Assembly: GCA_023807065.1 (NCBI GenBank)
Contig: JAJJLU010000441.1
Location: 1 to 44,843, forward strand
Direction of reading: 5' to 3'
Length of the DNA: 44,843 nucleotides
Source of the DNA: Isotricha intestinalis
Taxonomy: Eukaryota > Ciliophora > Litostomatea > Vestibuliferida > Isotrichidae
Below are positions 1 to 9,569 of this stretch, in pieces; position 1 is the first letter of the stretch, and the number at the start of each line of letters is the position of its first letter. The notes under the pieces were generated by a model. It ran no database searches and was not told the origin of the DNA. It worked only from the letters and a program-made list of their open reading frames with translations. Both the position numbers and the translations under genes were made by a program.

Positions 1-31
1 AATCCCCAATCCCCAATCCCCAATCCCCAAT
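1..31. repeat. Telomeric repeat, (AATCCCC)4 plus AAT
   Basis: Four perfect tandem copies of a 7-base unit, AATCCCC, followed by a partial AAT, lie at the very edge of the window, and the sequence then becomes ordinary AT-rich DNA. The C-rich strand runs 5' to 3' inward from the end, which is the polarity expected of a left-hand telomere. The G-rich strand would be (GGGGATT)n, related to the TTGGGG repeat of Tetrahymena but with one extra A. Only four copies are present, probably because the assembly ends inside the array. No second block is seen at the right edge. Confidence 0.88.
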
Positions 32-367
32 ATATCAAGTAATTTTTTAATTTTTATCATATTTATTTGAATAAATATTTTTTCAGAAAATATAATTAAC
101 AAATAAAATTCTAACATAGAAATATTATATATTATTCAAGAAATAAGATTTTAAATTTTGAAATAAAAAAGATTTAAAAAATTAAAAATAAAAACTAAAA
201 AAGTGCTAAATTCATATTTAATATTTTAAATAAAATATAATTTCTATTTTTATTATATATAACCATTTAATTTAAAATTTAATTTTTTTTTTCTACTTTT
301 AAAAAAATTAAAAATTTAAAATTTAAATTTGCAAATATAAAAACACATTGAAAATTCCCAATAAATA
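32..367. other. Subtelomeric leader upstream of the Piwi gene
   Basis: This stretch holds no open reading frame that I can support and no satellite repeats. It is almost entirely A and T, with runs such as the T-tract near 280-290. It must contain the promoter and 5' untranslated region of the gene starting at 368. The bases just before that ATG are A-rich, as before most genes here. The short distance between telomere and first gene fits a compact macronuclear chromosome. Confidence 0.6.
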
Positions 368-2980
368 ATGGAATCAACATCAACAGATAATACAAATACA
401 CAATCAATATCTAATCAAGATAAAGACTTAAAGAAAACTTTAGTAGTAAATAATCTTACAATAAAAGATTTTAAATCAAAATTTAAAATAAAGACAAATT
501 TATTTACCATTGAATTTGTAAGAGAAATCGGGGAAACTATATTTTTATATGGAGTCGATGTTAGACAAGTTTGTCCTAAAGAAGAAGAAATTACTTTAGT
601 AAATTTAATGAGATATGCTAGAACAAAAAAAGAATTTCATGATGAATTAAATAAAATATTTCAATCAAAAGTAATAAATGGATTAATTCTTTTTGGTAAA
701 GAAAAACCTAATGAAATTATTGAAAATTTCATTCTTGTTTTAAAAGAGGATAAAAATAAAAAAGTTGAATGTTTTAGAATTGAAGATAAAAATGAAGTTC
801 AAGAAGAAGAAGATAAACAAATTATTGTTTTTTCATTTACTAAAAAATTTTGTATTTTAGATTATGAAAAAAAAGCAAGTGAAACAAAAGATTATTCAGT
901 CATGAGGAATTTTCTTAATATTTGTTTTGGGAAATTATTGAAAAATTGTGGTTATATTAAAGATAATACAACAAGAAAAACAATTTATTATAAAAATAAA
1001 GATATTGATCAAAATACTTTACCTTTAACTGATTCAAAACACAAAGAATACTTTGCTCCCTTTTTTTTCCCTGGTTTAAAAGCTATTTGTGATATATATG
1101 AACATGATAAAATTCTTTTCAAAATTCTTCCCAAAAATATTGTTTATAGTAGAGAAAGTTTTGAAGATTTATATTATTATTATCTTGATACTTATACAGA
1201 ATATAATGAAGAAGAAATAAAAAAAATATATGCAGAGACATGTTTGAATAAGAAAGCAATTAAAAAATATTCTGGAGCTTCAACAAAAATAGAAGATATA
1301 AAATTTGGAAATCCTTTTGAAGAATATTTTGTTAATAAAAAGGGAGAAAAATTAAGCGTTGGTGAATATTTTAATAATTTGTTTAATGCAAATTTAGATA
1401 CATCAACAATACCTCTCGCAGTAAGATATGTAGATAAAAAAGGAAAAATTCCAAGAGAAGAAGCACAACAATTAATTATTCCTTGTAGATTTTTATATGT
1501 TGTTGGAAATTTATTTGAAAAAAGAATAAATATAAAATATTTGGTCCAAAATCCTGTAACAAAATTTAGAAATATATTAACAATAAAAAAAGAAATAGAA
1601 GAGTCTAGAGAAAATCTTAATAATGAATATATAGAAAATACAATAATAAGGGATTTAACTGCAAAAGAAGTTCAAGCATATCAATTAAATCATCCAATAA
1701 TTGAATTTAAAAATGAAAGTAGATATGTAGAAGAAAATGGTTCTTTTGATATGATGAACACAAAGCCTTATTCAGGAGAAGCTAATTTAAATTCAATTGA
1801 AGTGTTTTTATATGGAATAAATCAACAAGATGGTCAATTCTTATATAATCAATTAGGAGAAGCTGGACATTCACTTGGAATTACTATAACTAATAATCCT
1901 TTTGTTGAAACTATTAGTAGTGATTTATCCAAAGAAAATTTATATGAATTTTTATTAAATAAGATGAATGCCTTAAAAGAAAGTGATAAAGAAAATAAAA
2001 TTTTAATTACTTTCTTATTTTTAAATTATAGATTTAAAGATGAATATAAATATTTTAAAAGAGCTTTTAATGATTCTGAAAGAAAAATACCAACACAAGT
2101 TATTTTATATAATGAAAAAAAAGATAAAGGAAAAGATTCAAATAAATTATTAAGTAAATTTACTAATATTTTATGTCAAGTTTGGGGAAAAAGAGGAGAT
2201 GAAATTTATAAATGTGATTTTTCTTTTGTTGAAAATACAATAGTTGTTGCTTATTCTTCAATGAAATTAGGAACTACTAAAATTTTAACAAGTTTATGTA
2301 TAAGTGTAAATAAAAAATTATGTGAATATGTTTTTTATTCTGATATTACTGATAAAGGAGAAGCTGTTGCTAATTATTCTATTAATTTACAAGAAATATT
2401 ATTAAATGCTTTAAAAGAAATAGGAAAACATTATGATAAGAGAAAAATAGTTTGTAAAAATATTATAATATACAGAGATGGAGTTAATGAAAAAATGATT
2501 GAATTTTTACAAATTAATGAAAAACAATTAATTTTAGAAGCATTAGAAACTGCAAATAAAGCATATAATTCAGTATATTCAGATGCAAAAATATGTTGGA
2601 TTATTGCCAGTAAAGTTAATGATATTAAAATGTTTCTTGAAAAAGAAAATAAAATAATTGAAAATATTCCAGTTGGAACAATTGTAGATAAAGAAATAAC
2701 AAATAATCATTATTATGATTTTTATTTAAATTCTGCTTTTAGTGGTCAAGGAACTAATTCTTCAACACATTATACTGTTTTATTTGATAATACTAATTTA
2801 ACTGCAAATTCAATTTATAAATTAACATATTTTTTAACATTCTTAAGCTTTAATACTACTAAAAGTATTAAAATTCCTGCTCCACTTTATTTTGTCACAA
2901 GAAGAAATAATTTCACTAGAGATAATTTAAATGGAGGAAAAATTAATCATAAAGTAAAATTATTTAATGTAACTCTTTAA
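368..2980 (+). CDS. Piwi/Argonaute-family protein, probably slicer-deficient
   Basis: An 870-residue protein of normal Piwi length, with N-terminal, PAZ (about 240-390), MID (about 465-560) and PIWI (about 545-855) regions. Recognisable family signatures are the PAZ end (IIPCRFLYVVGNL), the GKRGDEIY segment before the first catalytic strand, YRDGV at 702-706, and SIKIPAPLYF near the C-terminus. Argonautes bind small RNAs; in ciliates Piwi proteins guide genome rearrangement, silencing or RNA processing. Active members carry an Asp-Glu-Asp-His/Asp tetrad. Here the first Asp position (usually GID) reads AYS at 628-630, the second Asp is kept (D704), and the final His position (usually YAH) reads FVT, ending at T844. 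Cleavage is therefore unlikely, while guide binding could persist. It is the first gene inside the telomere and is transcribed away from it, converging on VPS26. It ends in TAA. Family assignment is firm; the specific role is unknown. Confidence 0.93.
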   Translation: MESTSTDNTNTQSISNQDKDLKKTLVVNNLTIKDFKSKFKIKTNLFTIEFVREIGETIFLYGVDVRQVCPKEEEITLVNLMRYARTKKEFHDELNKIFQSKVINGLILFGKEKPNEIIENFILVLKEDKNKKVECFRIEDKNEVQEEEDKQIIVFSFTKKFCILDYEKKASETKDYSVMRNFLNICFGKLLKNCGYIKDNTTRKTIYYKNKDIDQNTLPLTDSKHKEYFAPFFFPGLKAICDIYEHDKILFKILPKNIVYSRESFEDLYYYYLDTYTEYNEEEIKKIYAETCLNKKAIKKYSGASTKIEDIKFGNPFEEYFVNKKGEKLSVGEYFNNLFNANLDTSTIPLAVRYVDKKGKIPREEAQQLIIPCRFLYVVGNLFEKRINIKYLVQNPVTKFRNILTIKKEIEESRENLNNEYIENTIIRDLTAKEVQAYQLNHPIIEFKNESRYVEENGSFDMMNTKPYSGEANLNSIEVFLYGINQQDGQFLYNQLGEAGHSLGITITNNPFVETISSDLSKENLYEFLLNKMNALKESDKENKILITFLFLNYRFKDEYKYFKRAFNDSERKIPTQVILYNEKKDKGKDSNKLLSKFTNILCQVWGKRGDEIYKCDFSFVENTIVVAYSSMKLGTTKILTSLCISVNKKLCEYVFYSDITDKGEAVANYSINLQEILLNALKEIGKHYDKRKIVCKNIIIYRDGVNEKMIEFLQINEKQLILEALETANKAYNSVYSDAKICWIIASKVNDIKMFLEKENKIIENIPVGTIVDKEITNNHYYDFYLNSAFSGQGTNSSTHYTVLFDNTNLTANSIYKLTYFLTFLSFNTTKSIKIPAPLYFVTRRNNFTRDNLNGGKINHKVKLFNVTL

Positions 2981-3151
2981 TTTGGGTAATATTATTATTT
3001 TATGAATTTTCTTGAATAGAATTTTTTATCAAATTTTTATAATTAATATTTTTTTAAAAAAACTCATTTTTGAAAATAAAATTTTTTTTATTATTCATAA
3101 ATTAAATATCATTCTAATTTAAAAAACCCGAGATTAAATAAAAGGAATTAA

Positions 3152-4066
3152 TTAATAATTATAAACAGGGGGAATTCTGGGAATTCTATAAAGAACAATT
3201 TCATGTTGTTTAAAATATCTTTTATCTTTATCATCAAATAAAACCATATTAACATAATATTGAACAGAAAATTTATTATTAACATTAATATAAGTAGGAG
3301 TTAATTCATAAGGACTTAGAAAAAATCTAATAGGAACAATTTCATTTTTAATAGGACCACCATCCATAATTTCAAATTTACATAAAACAGCATTATCCAT
3401 TTCTCCTCCAATAATAGTTTCTCTTCTAATGATTTGTAATAACATTAATTTTAATTTCATAGAAACTTTTTTAAAAGTAACTCTTCCAGTAATAACATCT
3501 TTAGTACTATATTTAGTTCTATCTAATTCAAAACTTAAATGTAACCAATCTTCAATTCCCACATCCATTCTAATAGGATCATTTAATGTTGTTAATATTT
3601 CTTTTGTTTCTGGTCTTGCGACTCCAAATTCTCTTTCCCATGTTAAATTTCTTAATGAACATGAGATTATTACTCTTAATATATATCTAACATTAAATTC
3701 TATTCCACGATAACTTTCATATTGTTTCTCTACATTATTAAAAACAAATGGGAATTTATTATTTTGATTTATTAATTTTCCTGCTGGACATAATTCCTTT
3801 GATAATGTTATAAATTGAGATTCATTTTTTTTATCTGTTGTGCTTTGGATTAAACCTAATAATATTATTTTTATTCCGTTGTGTTCAAATGATTTTGATG
3901 TTAAATTCACTTGTACTGCTCCTGATACGTGTTCTTTGTCATAAAATGCTGGAAGAATTACTCTATTGTAATCTTCGTCACGTAAATATAATTTTCTACG
4001 ATTTATTTGCTCATCTATTAATATGTCTACTGATGGTTTTGAAAAGAATGATGAAAAGAAATTCAT
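3152..4066 (-). CDS. VPS26: Retromer subunit VPS26
   Basis: A 304-residue protein that aligns along its whole length with VPS26, an arrestin-fold subunit of the retromer cargo-recognition trimer (with VPS35 and VPS29) on endosomes, which returns receptors to the Golgi or plasma membrane. Visible signatures are the FFYD-like FYDKEHVSG start, EHNGIKI, the VEKQYESYRG motif, MDVGIEDWLHLSFE, KFEIMDGGPI, the PIRFFLSPYELTPT block and KRYFKQHEIVLYR near the end. It is slightly shorter than the human protein (about 327), mainly through a short C-terminus and a trimmed N-terminus. The ATG is preceded by A/T-rich sequence and is the only sensible start. It is the promoter-distal member of five tandem minus-strand genes and ends tail-to-tail with the Piwi gene, 171 bases away. 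Confidence 0.95.
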   Translation of the reverse strand: MNFFSSFFSKPSVDILIDEQINRRKLYLRDEDYNRVILPAFYDKEHVSGAVQVNLTSKSFEHNGIKIILLGLIQSTTDKKNESQFITLSKELCPAGKLINQNNKFPFVFNNVEKQYESYRGIEFNVRYILRVIISCSLRNLTWEREFGVARPETKEILTTLNDPIRMDVGIEDWLHLSFELDRTKYSTKDVITGRVTFKKVSMKLKLMLLQIIRRETIIGGEMDNAVLCKFEIMDGGPIKNEIVPIRFFLSPYELTPTYINVNNKFSVQYYVNMVLFDDKDKRYFKQHEIVLYRIPRIPPVYNY

Positions 4067-4253
4067 TCTTTTTAAATGTTTTTTTCTTTTGGAAATTAAT
4101 TTTTTTATTTTATTATTTTTTTTTAAATTTATTTACATATATATCTTTAATTAAAAGTAAATGTTACCAAAATAAAAAAAAAATAAATTAAATAATCTTA
4201 AAAAGTCATTTATTCCAATCAATTAAAAAAACCATAATAAATGTTTAAATTAT

Positions 4254-5123
4254 TTATTGTTGATAACGATTATCATCTTCAGGTTTAGTTTTATAATTTT
4301 TCAAATCTTCAGAGAATTTAGAAAATACATTTTCACTAATTCTTCCCATATTCCACAAATCAGGAGTTAAATATTTATAACTTTTATACAAAGCATCATA
4401 AATAGCTCTAACGAAATTTTCCATAGTATCAGTATTACCTTTACTTTGTGAGAAAGCATCTTCAACTCCAGCAAAAGCTAATAATTTTTTAGTAGGAGGA
4501 GCTCCAACAATTCCAGTACCTCTAGGAGCAGGAATAAACCTTAATCTAACAGAACCACATTTTCCAGTAATTTTAGTAGCTAAAGTATGAGGTGCTCCAA
4601 TTTTACCTCCCCAATAACCTCTTCTAACTGGAATTAAATTAAGTTTAGCTGCTATAACTGCTCCTTTCATTGCAATTTGAACTTCCTTTGCAACTTTACT
4701 ACCTACTCCAATGTGACCATCTCCATCTCCTACTGCAACTACTGCTTTGAAACGAGTTCTTTGTCCTGCTTTTGTTTGTTTTTGTACTGATTTTATTTTC
4801 ATACATTCTTCTTTTAATGTTAATTTCTTGCTAAAATATTGTTCACTTCTCTTTATCAATTCATCTACTATTTGATATTCTTTTATTGGTATTGATTGGA
4901 AATATATTTCTTCTAATGTACGTATCTTTCCCATGTCTACTAAACGTCCTAAGTTTGTCAAAGGCTTCCATTTATCATCATCTTGACCTGGACGACGACG
5001 ACCTCCACGTCTTTGACCGAATTGACGACCTCCTCTTCCACGACGTTGAGGTGGTTGAGATTGCTGAGGTTGCTCTGATTGAGGAACATTTTGCTGATCT
5101 GTTGGATTAGTCTCTCCGTTCAT
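4254..5123 (-). CDS. RPS2: 40S ribosomal protein uS5 (RPS2)
   Basis: A 289-residue protein matching eukaryotic uS5, which sits near the mRNA entry channel of the small ribosomal subunit and affects decoding accuracy. Order of parts: a Gln/Pro-rich head (1-27), an Arg/Gly-rich stretch (27-46) typical of RPS2 and a likely arginine-methylation region, the S5 RNA-binding domain (about 104-168, with VAVGDGDGHIGVGSK) and the S5 C-terminal domain (about 185-255, with RFIPAPRGTGIVGAPP). Length is normal for the family. The 5' part uses several CGT arginine codons, unlike the AGA-dominated neighbours, consistent with high expression but not proof of it. It lies between VPS26 and CNOT9 on the same strand, with a 661-base upstream gap that probably holds its promoter. 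Confidence 0.97.
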   Translation of the reverse strand: MNGETNPTDQQNVPQSEQPQQSQPPQRRGRGGRQFGQRRGGRRRPGQDDDKWKPLTNLGRLVDMGKIRTLEEIYFQSIPIKEYQIVDELIKRSEQYFSKKLTLKEECMKIKSVQKQTKAGQRTRFKAVVAVGDGDGHIGVGSKVAKEVQIAMKGAVIAAKLNLIPVRRGYWGGKIGAPHTLATKITGKCGSVRLRFIPAPRGTGIVGAPPTKKLLAFAGVEDAFSQSKGNTDTMENFVRAIYDALYKSYKYLTPDLWNMGRISENVFSKFSEDLKNYKTKPEDDNRYQQ

Positions 5124-5784
5124 TTGGCTTATATCTAAATGAAATTATTTTATTTTTTTTTGAGATATAATTTTTTTATTAATTATTTTTTTATTTTTTA
5201 TTAATTTTAAATTTAATATAAATATTGTTTAGGTAAGTTTTTTATTGAACATTCACTAATTTTTTAAGTTTTATGTTACTCTTATTGATTTTTTTTTGAA
5301 ATGGGATTTTAATTAAAAAATTCAATCATTTCATCATTTTTATTTTAAATATACTTTTCATATATTTTCATTTTGTTTTTTAATTAAAACTTGAATGGCA
5401 TCTGTATTCCTAATATCTTTATTATCTTTATTCAAAGCTTAATAATTCTTTTTGTTTCATGGGAGAAAAATAATTTCTTGAACAAATTAAAAATATTAAG
5501 TAATATATATTAATGTTTGATTAGAAATTAAATAATAATATTCAATTAATTTCTTATATATTTTAAAATTAACCCCTTTAATCTTATTTATTAAAAATAT
5601 TAACCATAAAAAAATAAAAAAAACAAATCATAATCATTAATCCAAAAAAAGTTTTAGAAATATGTAAATAATAATAATATATATAATACATAGAATGTAA
5701 AGATAATAACTTCTTCATATTAATAGTTATATATAATTTTTACATATTTAAAAATAATTTTCATAAAATAACACACTATTTCTT
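5124..5784. other. Intergenic region upstream of RPS2
   Basis: A 661-base gap between the start of RPS2 and the end of CNOT9, both on the minus strand. It should contain the RPS2 promoter and 5' leader on its left and the CNOT9 3' untranslated region on its right. I see T-tracts near 5140-5200 and an AT-rich remainder. The only small open frame worth naming is a 15-codon plus-strand ORF at 5395-5442, which is not supported as a gene. No tRNA-like or hairpin structure was recognised. Confidence 0.5.
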
Positions 5785-7035
5785 TTAATTTTTATAATTA
5801 TTATAAAAAGGGTTCATATTTCCATAGTTTTTATTCCCTTGTTGATTTCCCATATAAATATTCTTATTCATATAAGAATCATTATATATTCCATAAGCAA
5901 AATCATTACCAGGTTGTTGCATCATAAATCCTTGTTGACTTTGAAGATTCATAGGATTCATCATCATATTCATATTCATATTTAAATTATTACCAGCATT
6001 AGCATTAATATTATTATTAGTCATAATCTGTTGTGGAATAGTGTTTTTTTCAGTAAGAGACTTATTTAAATTAATCATCCATTTTTTACAAGAATCATCT
6101 AAATTATTAATAAAATTTTTATCTTTCATGATAGCAGGAATATTTTCTTTTAAAATACTTCTAACTAATTGATTATCAGCTAATCTAGCATAAGCTCTTA
6201 TAATATGTCTAATTAATCTTTGACTAGGATTACTATTCATCATATTCGCCAAAACAGAAGAAATAGCATAAAATCTTTCGGCAGTACCACAAATATATTT
6301 TAATCCATTTTCATCTAATAAAATTCTTTGAACAATAAAAGTCGCAACAGTTCTACTTAATTCACTTCCTCTTTCCATAATTCTAAGACATAAAGGAATA
6401 ATTTCAGTACTTAATAAAAAAGCAATAACATCAGGATTATCGACTTTAACAAGAGCACCAATAACACCAAGAGCAGTTAATCTTAAATATTCGAAAGGTC
6501 TAGTTTTATTAACAGTATTAAGGAAAGGATATAAAAAAATAGGAATTTGAGCAGCTAAGAAAGCAGGTCTTGTTTCTTGATGAGCAGCAACACATTGAAA
6601 CAAAGCTAAAACATTACAAGCTCTATTGGAAGTTTGAATATTTAATTTTGGAGGAGCTAATAATTGATAAGTATATATTATTTCTTGTAATAATGTTGAT
6701 ACTGTTCCTGTTGAATACCATATATATAATGCTAAATCATTGAAACTTTCTCTTTTTCTAGATAATTCACCTAATGCATTTTCTCTTGTTCTTTCATCTT
6801 TTATTTGATTAACCCATTCTATTATTCGAGATACATCCTCATTATGTGATATATTACGAGATATTGTTGATGATGTTGTTGTAGAAGATGATTGAGACAT
6901 GTTTAATAATTCTTGGTTTTGATTATTTTGAGTTTGAGGAATTTGTACTTGTTGTGGTTGAGGATTTAATGGTACTTGATCTTGATGAGATTGTTGTTCT
7001 CGATGTGATGGGGATGGTTGAGGAGATTCTGACAT
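5785..7035 (-). CDS. CNOT9: CNOT9/CAF40 (RCD1) subunit of the CCR4-NOT complex
   Basis: A 416-residue protein whose core (about 68-335) is strikingly conserved with CNOT9/CAF40, an armadillo-type scaffold of the CCR4-NOT deadenylase. CNOT9 links the complex to GW-repeat and other regulators of mRNA decay in the cytoplasm. Diagnostic stretches are RENALGELSRKRESFNDLA, the FLAAQIPIFLYPFL segment, TRPFEYLRLTALGVIGALVK and STEIIPLCLRIMERGSELS. The core is flanked by low-complexity tails: a Gln/Pro/Ser-rich N-terminus (1-65) and an Asn/Met-rich C-terminus (about 340-416). Such extensions are not in the human protein but are common in AT-rich protists. The ATG follows a T-rich leader on the sense strand. 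With the Piwi protein it is the second RNA-silencing or decay-related gene in the window, though no operon link exists. Confidence 0.96.
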   Translation of the reverse strand: MSESPQPSPSHREQQSHQDQVPLNPQPQQVQIPQTQNNQNQELLNMSQSSSTTTSSTISRNISHNEDVSRIIEWVNQIKDERTRENALGELSRKRESFNDLALYIWYSTGTVSTLLQEIIYTYQLLAPPKLNIQTSNRACNVLALFQCVAAHQETRPAFLAAQIPIFLYPFLNTVNKTRPFEYLRLTALGVIGALVKVDNPDVIAFLLSTEIIPLCLRIMERGSELSRTVATFIVQRILLDENGLKYICGTAERFYAISSVLANMMNSNPSQRLIRHIIRAYARLADNQLVRSILKENIPAIMKDKNFINNLDDSCKKWMINLNKSLTEKNTIPQQIMTNNNINANAGNNLNMNMNMMMNPMNLQSQQGFMMQQPGNDFAYGIYNDSYMNKNIYMGNQQGNKNYGNMNPFYNNYKN

Positions 7036-7198
7036 TTCTTTATATATTTTTTTTTACTTTTTTTTTACTTTTTTTTTGGAGGATTTTTTATTATTTTTTG
7101 ATTTATTTAAAATATAAAATTATTATTTATTTTTCATAAATGTTTTATTATATATTAAATTTTATTTTTATTATTTTATTTTTTTTTAATTGTTTTTA

Positions 7199-9463
7199 TT
7201 ATTCATTATATGTTTTAAAGACTTCATTTATTTTTTTTAGATTTTCTGAAAATTTTTCTTTTAGAGTTTTTAATTTATTAAGTGAAAAATTTTGAATATT
7301 AGTTAAATCATTTATAGCAATTTGATTATTTAAATCTTCAATAATTTTATTTTTTTCTTCTAATTCTTTATTTGCTAAATATAATAAATCATTAATATTA
7401 TCATCATTGGATAAAAGATTTTGAGTATTTTTCTTATTTTCTAAATAAAAACGTTTGATATAATTTTCTAATTCTTCTTTTTCTTTAGATATATTTTCAT
7501 AATTTCTTTGTAATTCATTATATTTATTATAAAGATTCATATAGTCAGAATCATCTTTAATTGGAATTTGAGGTTGAGGATTTGAATTATTTTCTTGTTC
7601 ATTATCTTCAGGAAGAAAATCATCATCATAACCATCATCATCATAATCTTGTTCAATTTCTTTTTTTATAAAATCTTCTTTTTTTTCAATTTCTTCTTTT
7701 TTTTCTTCATTGTTTATTTCTGTTTCAATTTCTTCTTTTTTTTCTTCTTTTTTAATTTCTATTTCATTTTCTCTTTTTTTTTCTTCTATAATTATTTCAT
7801 TTTTTATATTTTCATTATCATCTTCTTTTATTTTTATTTCTATTTCTATTTCTTTTTTTTCTTCTGGTTCTTCATTTATAATATTTTCTTTTATTTCTTT
7901 TTCATATATTTTATTTGATTCTTCTTTACTATAATTTCTATTTTTATATTTATTTTTCTTTTGTTTTTTTTTATTAAGTCCAATTATATAATTATGCTCT
8001 TGTTCATCATTATTATTATTTTGAACTTCTGTTTGAATAATTTCTTTTTCTTCATAATAATTATTATTATTATAATGTGTATTTCCTCTTTTATTATTAT
8101 ATTGATCATTATAATTATAATAAGAGTTCACTCTTTTATTTTTATAATAATTATTATTATTATAATTATTATTATATCCTCTTTTATGATAATTATCATT
8201 ATAATTTTTATTTTTATATCCAAAGCTATTTTCTCTCTTATTATTTTTATAATTCCTTTCTACTTCTTCTACTTCTTCTTCTTCTTTTTCTTCTTCTTCC
8301 TCTTCTTCAATTTTCTTTTTACTTTTTTTATCTTCACTTTCAAAACTTTCTTTTAAATCATCTTTATTTTTTTCTTTATTACTATTTTTTGAAATTTGCA
8401 AACTTTCTTCATAACTTCCAGTATTTAATAAAGGAATATCATTATTTTTTCCTTTTTTTTTCTTTCCTTTTTTTTTTTTATGAGAACTTTCAATTAATTT
8501 TAATAACTCTTCTTCTAATTTTTCATCAACAATTTCAATTTTTTCTTTTAAATAATCAATAATTTCTTTTTTATTTAAACTCTGAGCAATAGCCATTGGA
8601 GTTTGTCCTTCTTTATTTGTTTCAATTGCTAATTGTTTACCATTTAATTCTTCAATTAAAAATTTAATAACATTTAATTTTCCTCCCTTAACTGCAATAT
8701 GTAATAAATTATTGCCTAAAAAATCACTTTCTTTTAAACTACATTTTGCTTCTTGTAATAATTTAATTATTTTTATTATTTCATCTTCTTTTGCAATTTC
8801 TGATAAAATTGCTAATGAAATAGGAGTTAAACCTGTATATTCTTTTATAAATCCTGAATGTTTATTTTTTGCTTTTTTTTCTATTGAAGGAAAATTTAAA
8901 TCAAATTTATAATTTTTAATTAAATAATCTAATAATTTATATCTTCCATAATAACAACAAGCTCCAATTAAATTTGAAGTAAAAGCATTTTTATATTTTT
9001 TACTCAATCCAATAAAACCATTTATATTAAATAAATTTTTCCCAAATTGATGCTTCATTAAGTATAAAAATATTTCTTCATCTCCTCCAATACAAGCTTG
9101 AAGAATTAAAGGACAATCAAAATCTAAATAAAGTTCTTTATAATCTTTAATTTTTAATTCTGAATTTTCTGGTAAAATATCATTATAAAAGTTTAAAGCA
9201 TTTAAAGATGGATTATGAGAAGGAACAATTCTAAAAGTCTCTATCATATATTTCATTATTTGGAAATTTTGATGAAAAATTGCAATTGAAATAAATTCAA
9301 ACCAACTTTCTGGTCTTTCTTTTATTACATCTATAAATTTTAATACATTTTCATTTGATTTTTGCTTTATTGAAGGCTTTATTATTTCTATTACATTATT
9401 ATTTACTAAATTTTTCAAATTTTGAAGTTCTTCTACGTTTTTTGAAATTTTGCTTGATGACAT
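7199..9463 (-). CDS. Ankyrin-repeat protein with long charged and Tyr/Asn-rich tracts
   Basis: A 754-residue protein of unknown specific function. The N-terminal 310 residues are helical and include ankyrin units, the clearest being NNLLHIAVKGGKLNVIKFLI and the following GQTPMAIAQ unit. Next come a poly-Lys patch (HKKKKGKKKKGK), an acidic Glu run, a Tyr/Asn-rich section with imperfect repeats of the KRG-YNNN type, and a long Glu/Lys/Ile section of (EIEIKKEEKKEE) character. The last 100 residues are predicted by eye to form a coiled coil. The design suggests a scaffold that binds a partner through ankyrin repeats and self-associates through its disordered and coiled-coil parts, which is inference. 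The repeat-rich middle creates long open frames on the opposite strand that are not genes. It lies between CNOT9 and the Rab gene, all on the minus strand. Confidence 0.85.
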   Translation of the reverse strand: MSSSKISKNVEELQNLKNLVNNNVIEIIKPSIKQKSNENVLKFIDVIKERPESWFEFISIAIFHQNFQIMKYMIETFRIVPSHNPSLNALNFYNDILPENSELKIKDYKELYLDFDCPLILQACIGGDEEIFLYLMKHQFGKNLFNINGFIGLSKKYKNAFTSNLIGACCYYGRYKLLDYLIKNYKFDLNFPSIEKKAKNKHSGFIKEYTGLTPISLAILSEIAKEDEIIKIIKLLQEAKCSLKESDFLGNNLLHIAVKGGKLNVIKFLIEELNGKQLAIETNKEGQTPMAIAQSLNKKEIIDYLKEKIEIVDEKLEEELLKLIESSHKKKKGKKKKGKNNDIPLLNTGSYEESLQISKNSNKEKNKDDLKESFESEDKKSKKKIEEEEEEEKEEEEVEEVERNYKNNKRENSFGYKNKNYNDNYHKRGYNNNYNNNNYYKNKRVNSYYNYNDQYNNKRGNTHYNNNNYYEEKEIIQTEVQNNNNDEQEHNYIIGLNKKKQKKNKYKNRNYSKEESNKIYEKEIKENIINEEPEEKKEIEIEIKIKEDDNENIKNEIIIEEKKRENEIEIKKEEKKEEIETEINNEEKKEEIEKKEDFIKKEIEQDYDDDGYDDDFLPEDNEQENNSNPQPQIPIKDDSDYMNLYNKYNELQRNYENISKEKEELENYIKRFYLENKKNTQNLLSNDDNINDLLYLANKELEEKNKIIEDLNNQIAINDLTNIQNFSLNKLKTLKEKFSENLKKINEVFKTYNE
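7640..8520 (-). repeat. Low-complexity coding tract inside the ankyrin gene
   Basis: This part of the ankyrin gene is built of simple triplet-like sequence. On the sense strand it is rich in GAA, AAA, AAT and TAT codons. It encodes acidic, basic and Tyr/Asn-rich runs. Between about 8050 and 8235 imperfect repeats of a unit encoding KRG followed by Tyr/Asn residues recur several times. The tract is expected to vary in length between strains and to be hard to assemble, so its exact length should be treated with caution. Confidence 0.8.
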
Positions 9464-9569
9464 TTTTTATTTTTAAATAAATATTTTTTTAAATATTAAT
9501 TTTATTAAATTAAGTATTTTATCGTTTAGTTGTTTCTAATTTTAACATTTTCTTTTTTTATCTATTAAT

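Noticed and set aside
3429..4191. Plus-strand open frames opposite VPS26
   Set aside because: VPS26 on the minus strand is strongly conserved over the same bases, so these frames are shadows.
5395..5442. A 15-codon plus-strand ORF resembling a signal peptide in the gap upstream of RPS2
   Set aside because: It is very short, has no continuation, and trial splicing at nearby GT-AG sites gives no longer frame.
7595..8562. Several plus-strand open frames made of Phe, Ile, Tyr and Leu runs
   Set aside because: They are the reverse complement of the Lys/Glu/Asn-rich low-complexity tract of the ankyrin gene, with no conserved composition of their own.
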